A stretch of DNA of 42,724 nt, from contig NZ_BCUU01000042.1 in assembly GCF_001591385.1 (NCBI RefSeq), forward strand, positions 1 through 42,724, given 5' to 3'. The position numbers were made by a program, and so were the translations under genes. The notes beneath the pieces were generated by a model that worked only from the letters and a program-made list of their open reading frames with translations, was not told the origin of the DNA and made no database searches. Positions 41,694-42,724 of this stretch are shown piece after piece. The stretch's first letter is position 1. The number at the start of each line of letters is the position of its first letter. The DNA is from Variovorax soli NBRC 106424 (GTDB lineage: Bacteria > Pseudomonadota > Gammaproteobacteria > Burkholderiales > Burkholderiaceae_C).

Positions 41694-42724
41694 ATGACTT
41701 CCACCGCCGCCCTGGACCTCAGTGCGCACACGCCGATGATGCAGCAGTACCTGCAGCTCAAGGCGGACCATCCCGACACCCTGCTCTTCTACCGGATGGG
41801 CGATTTCTACGAGCTGTTCTACGCGGACGCGGAAAAGGCGGTGCGTCTGCTCGACATCACCCTCACCCAGCGCGGCCAGTCGGCCGGTGCGCCGGTGGTG
41901 ATGGCCGGGGTGCCCTTCCATTCGGTGGACGCGTACCTCTCGCGCCTCATCAAGATGGGCGAGTCGGTGGCCATCTGCGAACAGGTGGGCGAAGTGGGCG
42001 CGAGCAAAGGCCCGGTGGAGCGCAAGGTGGTGCGGGTGGTCACGCCCGGCACGCTGACCGAGGCGGAGCTGCTCAGCGACAAGGCCGAGGCGCTGCTGTT
42101 GGCCGTGCACGCCGGCGCCCGCAACCTGTGTGGCGCGGCCTGGCTCAGCGTGACCGGTGCGCAGATGCACCTGGCCGAATTCGAGGCCGACGAGCTGGAA
42201 GCCTGGCTGGCCCGCATCGGCCCCACCGAGGTGGTGTACAGCGCCGAGGTCACGCCCGCCTTCGAGCAGCGCCTGAAAGAGGCGCGCAACGCCGCCAGCG
42301 CCGCGCCCTTCACGCTCACCCTGCGGCCGGCCTGGCAGTTCGACACGGGCCTGGGCGAGCGCCGCCTGTCCGAGCTGATGGGCGCCGCCACGCTGTCGGC
42401 CTGGAATGCGCAGGAACTGGCGCAGGCGCAGGCCGCCGCGTCGGCCCTGCTGGGCTACGCGGAGCACACGCAGGGCCGTGCCTTATCGCATGTGCAGCGC
42501 CTGGCTGTGGAGCGCAACGACGAATTCATCGACCTGCCGGCCACCACGCGCCGCAACCTGGAGCTGGTGCAGACGCTGCGCGGCGAGGCGGCGCCCACGC
42601 TCTTTTCGCTGCTGGACACCTGCATGAGCGGCATGGGCAGCCGCATGCTGCGCCGCTGGCTGCTCACGCCGCGGCGCGACCGCAGCGCGGCGCGCGAGCG
42701 GCTGGAGGCCATCGGGGCGCTGGG
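41694..42724 (+). CDS. mutS: DNA mismatch repair protein MutS (5' part)
   Basis: Recognises mispaired bases to begin mismatch repair. Only the first 343 codons are in the window; the frame is open to the right edge. The mismatch-recognition motif F-x-E is in [20 protein letters not shown], and [21 protein letters not shown] and [20 protein letters not shown] follow. The core domain begins within [18 protein letters not shown]. The ATPase domain lies beyond the window. ATG at 41694, without a strong Shine-Dalgarno. A TATAGT at 41651-41656 could be its -10 box, but no -35 is evident. Confidence 0.97.
   Translation, partial: MTSTAALDLSAHTPMMQQYLQLKADHPDTLLFYRMGDFYELFYADAEKAVRLLDITLTQRGQSAGAPVVMAGVPFHSVDAYLSRLIKMGESVAICEQVGEVGASKGPVERKVVRVVTPGTLTEAELLSDKAEALLLAVHAGARNLCGAAWLSVTGAQMHLAEFEADELEAWLARIGPTEVVYSAEVTPAFEQRLKEARNAASAAPFTLTLRPAWQFDTGLGERRLSELMGAATLSAWNAQELAQAQAAASALLGYAEHTQGRALSHVQRLAVERNDEFIDLPATTRRNLELVQTLRGEAAPTLFSLLDTCMSGMGSRMLRRWLLTPRRDRSAARERLEAIGAL

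Noticed and set aside
1..42724. A mobile or horizontally acquired island
   Set aside because: There is no integrase, transposase, tRNA-flanked direct repeat or obvious change in base composition around the nitrate genes.

Overview
The window is GC-rich and almost wholly coding, with gene orders typical of betaproteobacteria: rpsO-pnp-qor-tpiA-secG, trmJ-cysE beside suhB, pmbA beside yjgA-mog, a lone Bug receptor. It most resembles a Burkholderiales chromosome, probably family Comamonadaceae (Variovorax/Ramlibacter-like). This is inference from gene order and protein flavour; no rRNA marker is present. I see no transposase, integrase, prophage gene, CRISPR array or tRNA.

Layout. 1-5100 (minus): rpsO, a strong terminator, pnp, a quinone oxidoreductase, tpiA and the start of secG. 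5106-7633 (minus): an aminotransferase and an orphan amino-acid-type ABC binding protein. 7708-9083 (plus): a small heat-shock protein and an alpha/beta hydrolase whose 3' end overlaps convergent tsaD (minus, to 10083). 10153-23581: a nitrate-assimilation island. 23592-29989: an inverted pair of GC-rich repeats, an FAD oxidoreductase, an isochorismatase-like hydrolase, rpsU, yqeY, a Nudix hydrolase, pmbA (minus), yjgA and mog. 30024-36151: cysE and trmJ (minus) divergent from a suhB-FUSC-MscS overlap operon. 36162-40637: MarR divergent from a Bug receptor, then small stress-type genes. 40671-41602 (minus): glpM-like and RibD-C-like genes, divergent from the start of mutS, which runs off the right edge.

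The centre of interest is the nitrate island. It encodes a NIT-ANTAR regulator (NasR type), a nitrate ABC transporter (nrtA-nrtB-nrtD), a second ANTAR protein carrying two NarX P-box-like motifs, an NNP-type nitrate transporter, an FAD electron-transfer subunit, a molybdopterin nitrate reductase with a C-terminal [2Fe-2S] domain, ybiB and uroporphyrinogen-III methyltransferase. Four intergenic gaps each hold a sigma-54-type -24/-12 element on the plus strand (10153, 11609, 16179, 21771). From the element at 11609 the predicted transcript starts about 3 nt before two successive hairpins, each with a six-base loop having A at position 1 and G at position 4. This is the RNA signature bound by ANTAR proteins. 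A long intrinsic terminator follows, just before nrtA. A similar first hairpin, at the same distance from its predicted start, precedes the NNP transporter. The picture is nitrogen-limitation control at initiation (sigma-54/NtrC) combined with nitrate-responsive control of elongation by ANTAR proteins. No nitrite reductase gene is in the island, although the sirohaem methyltransferase is.
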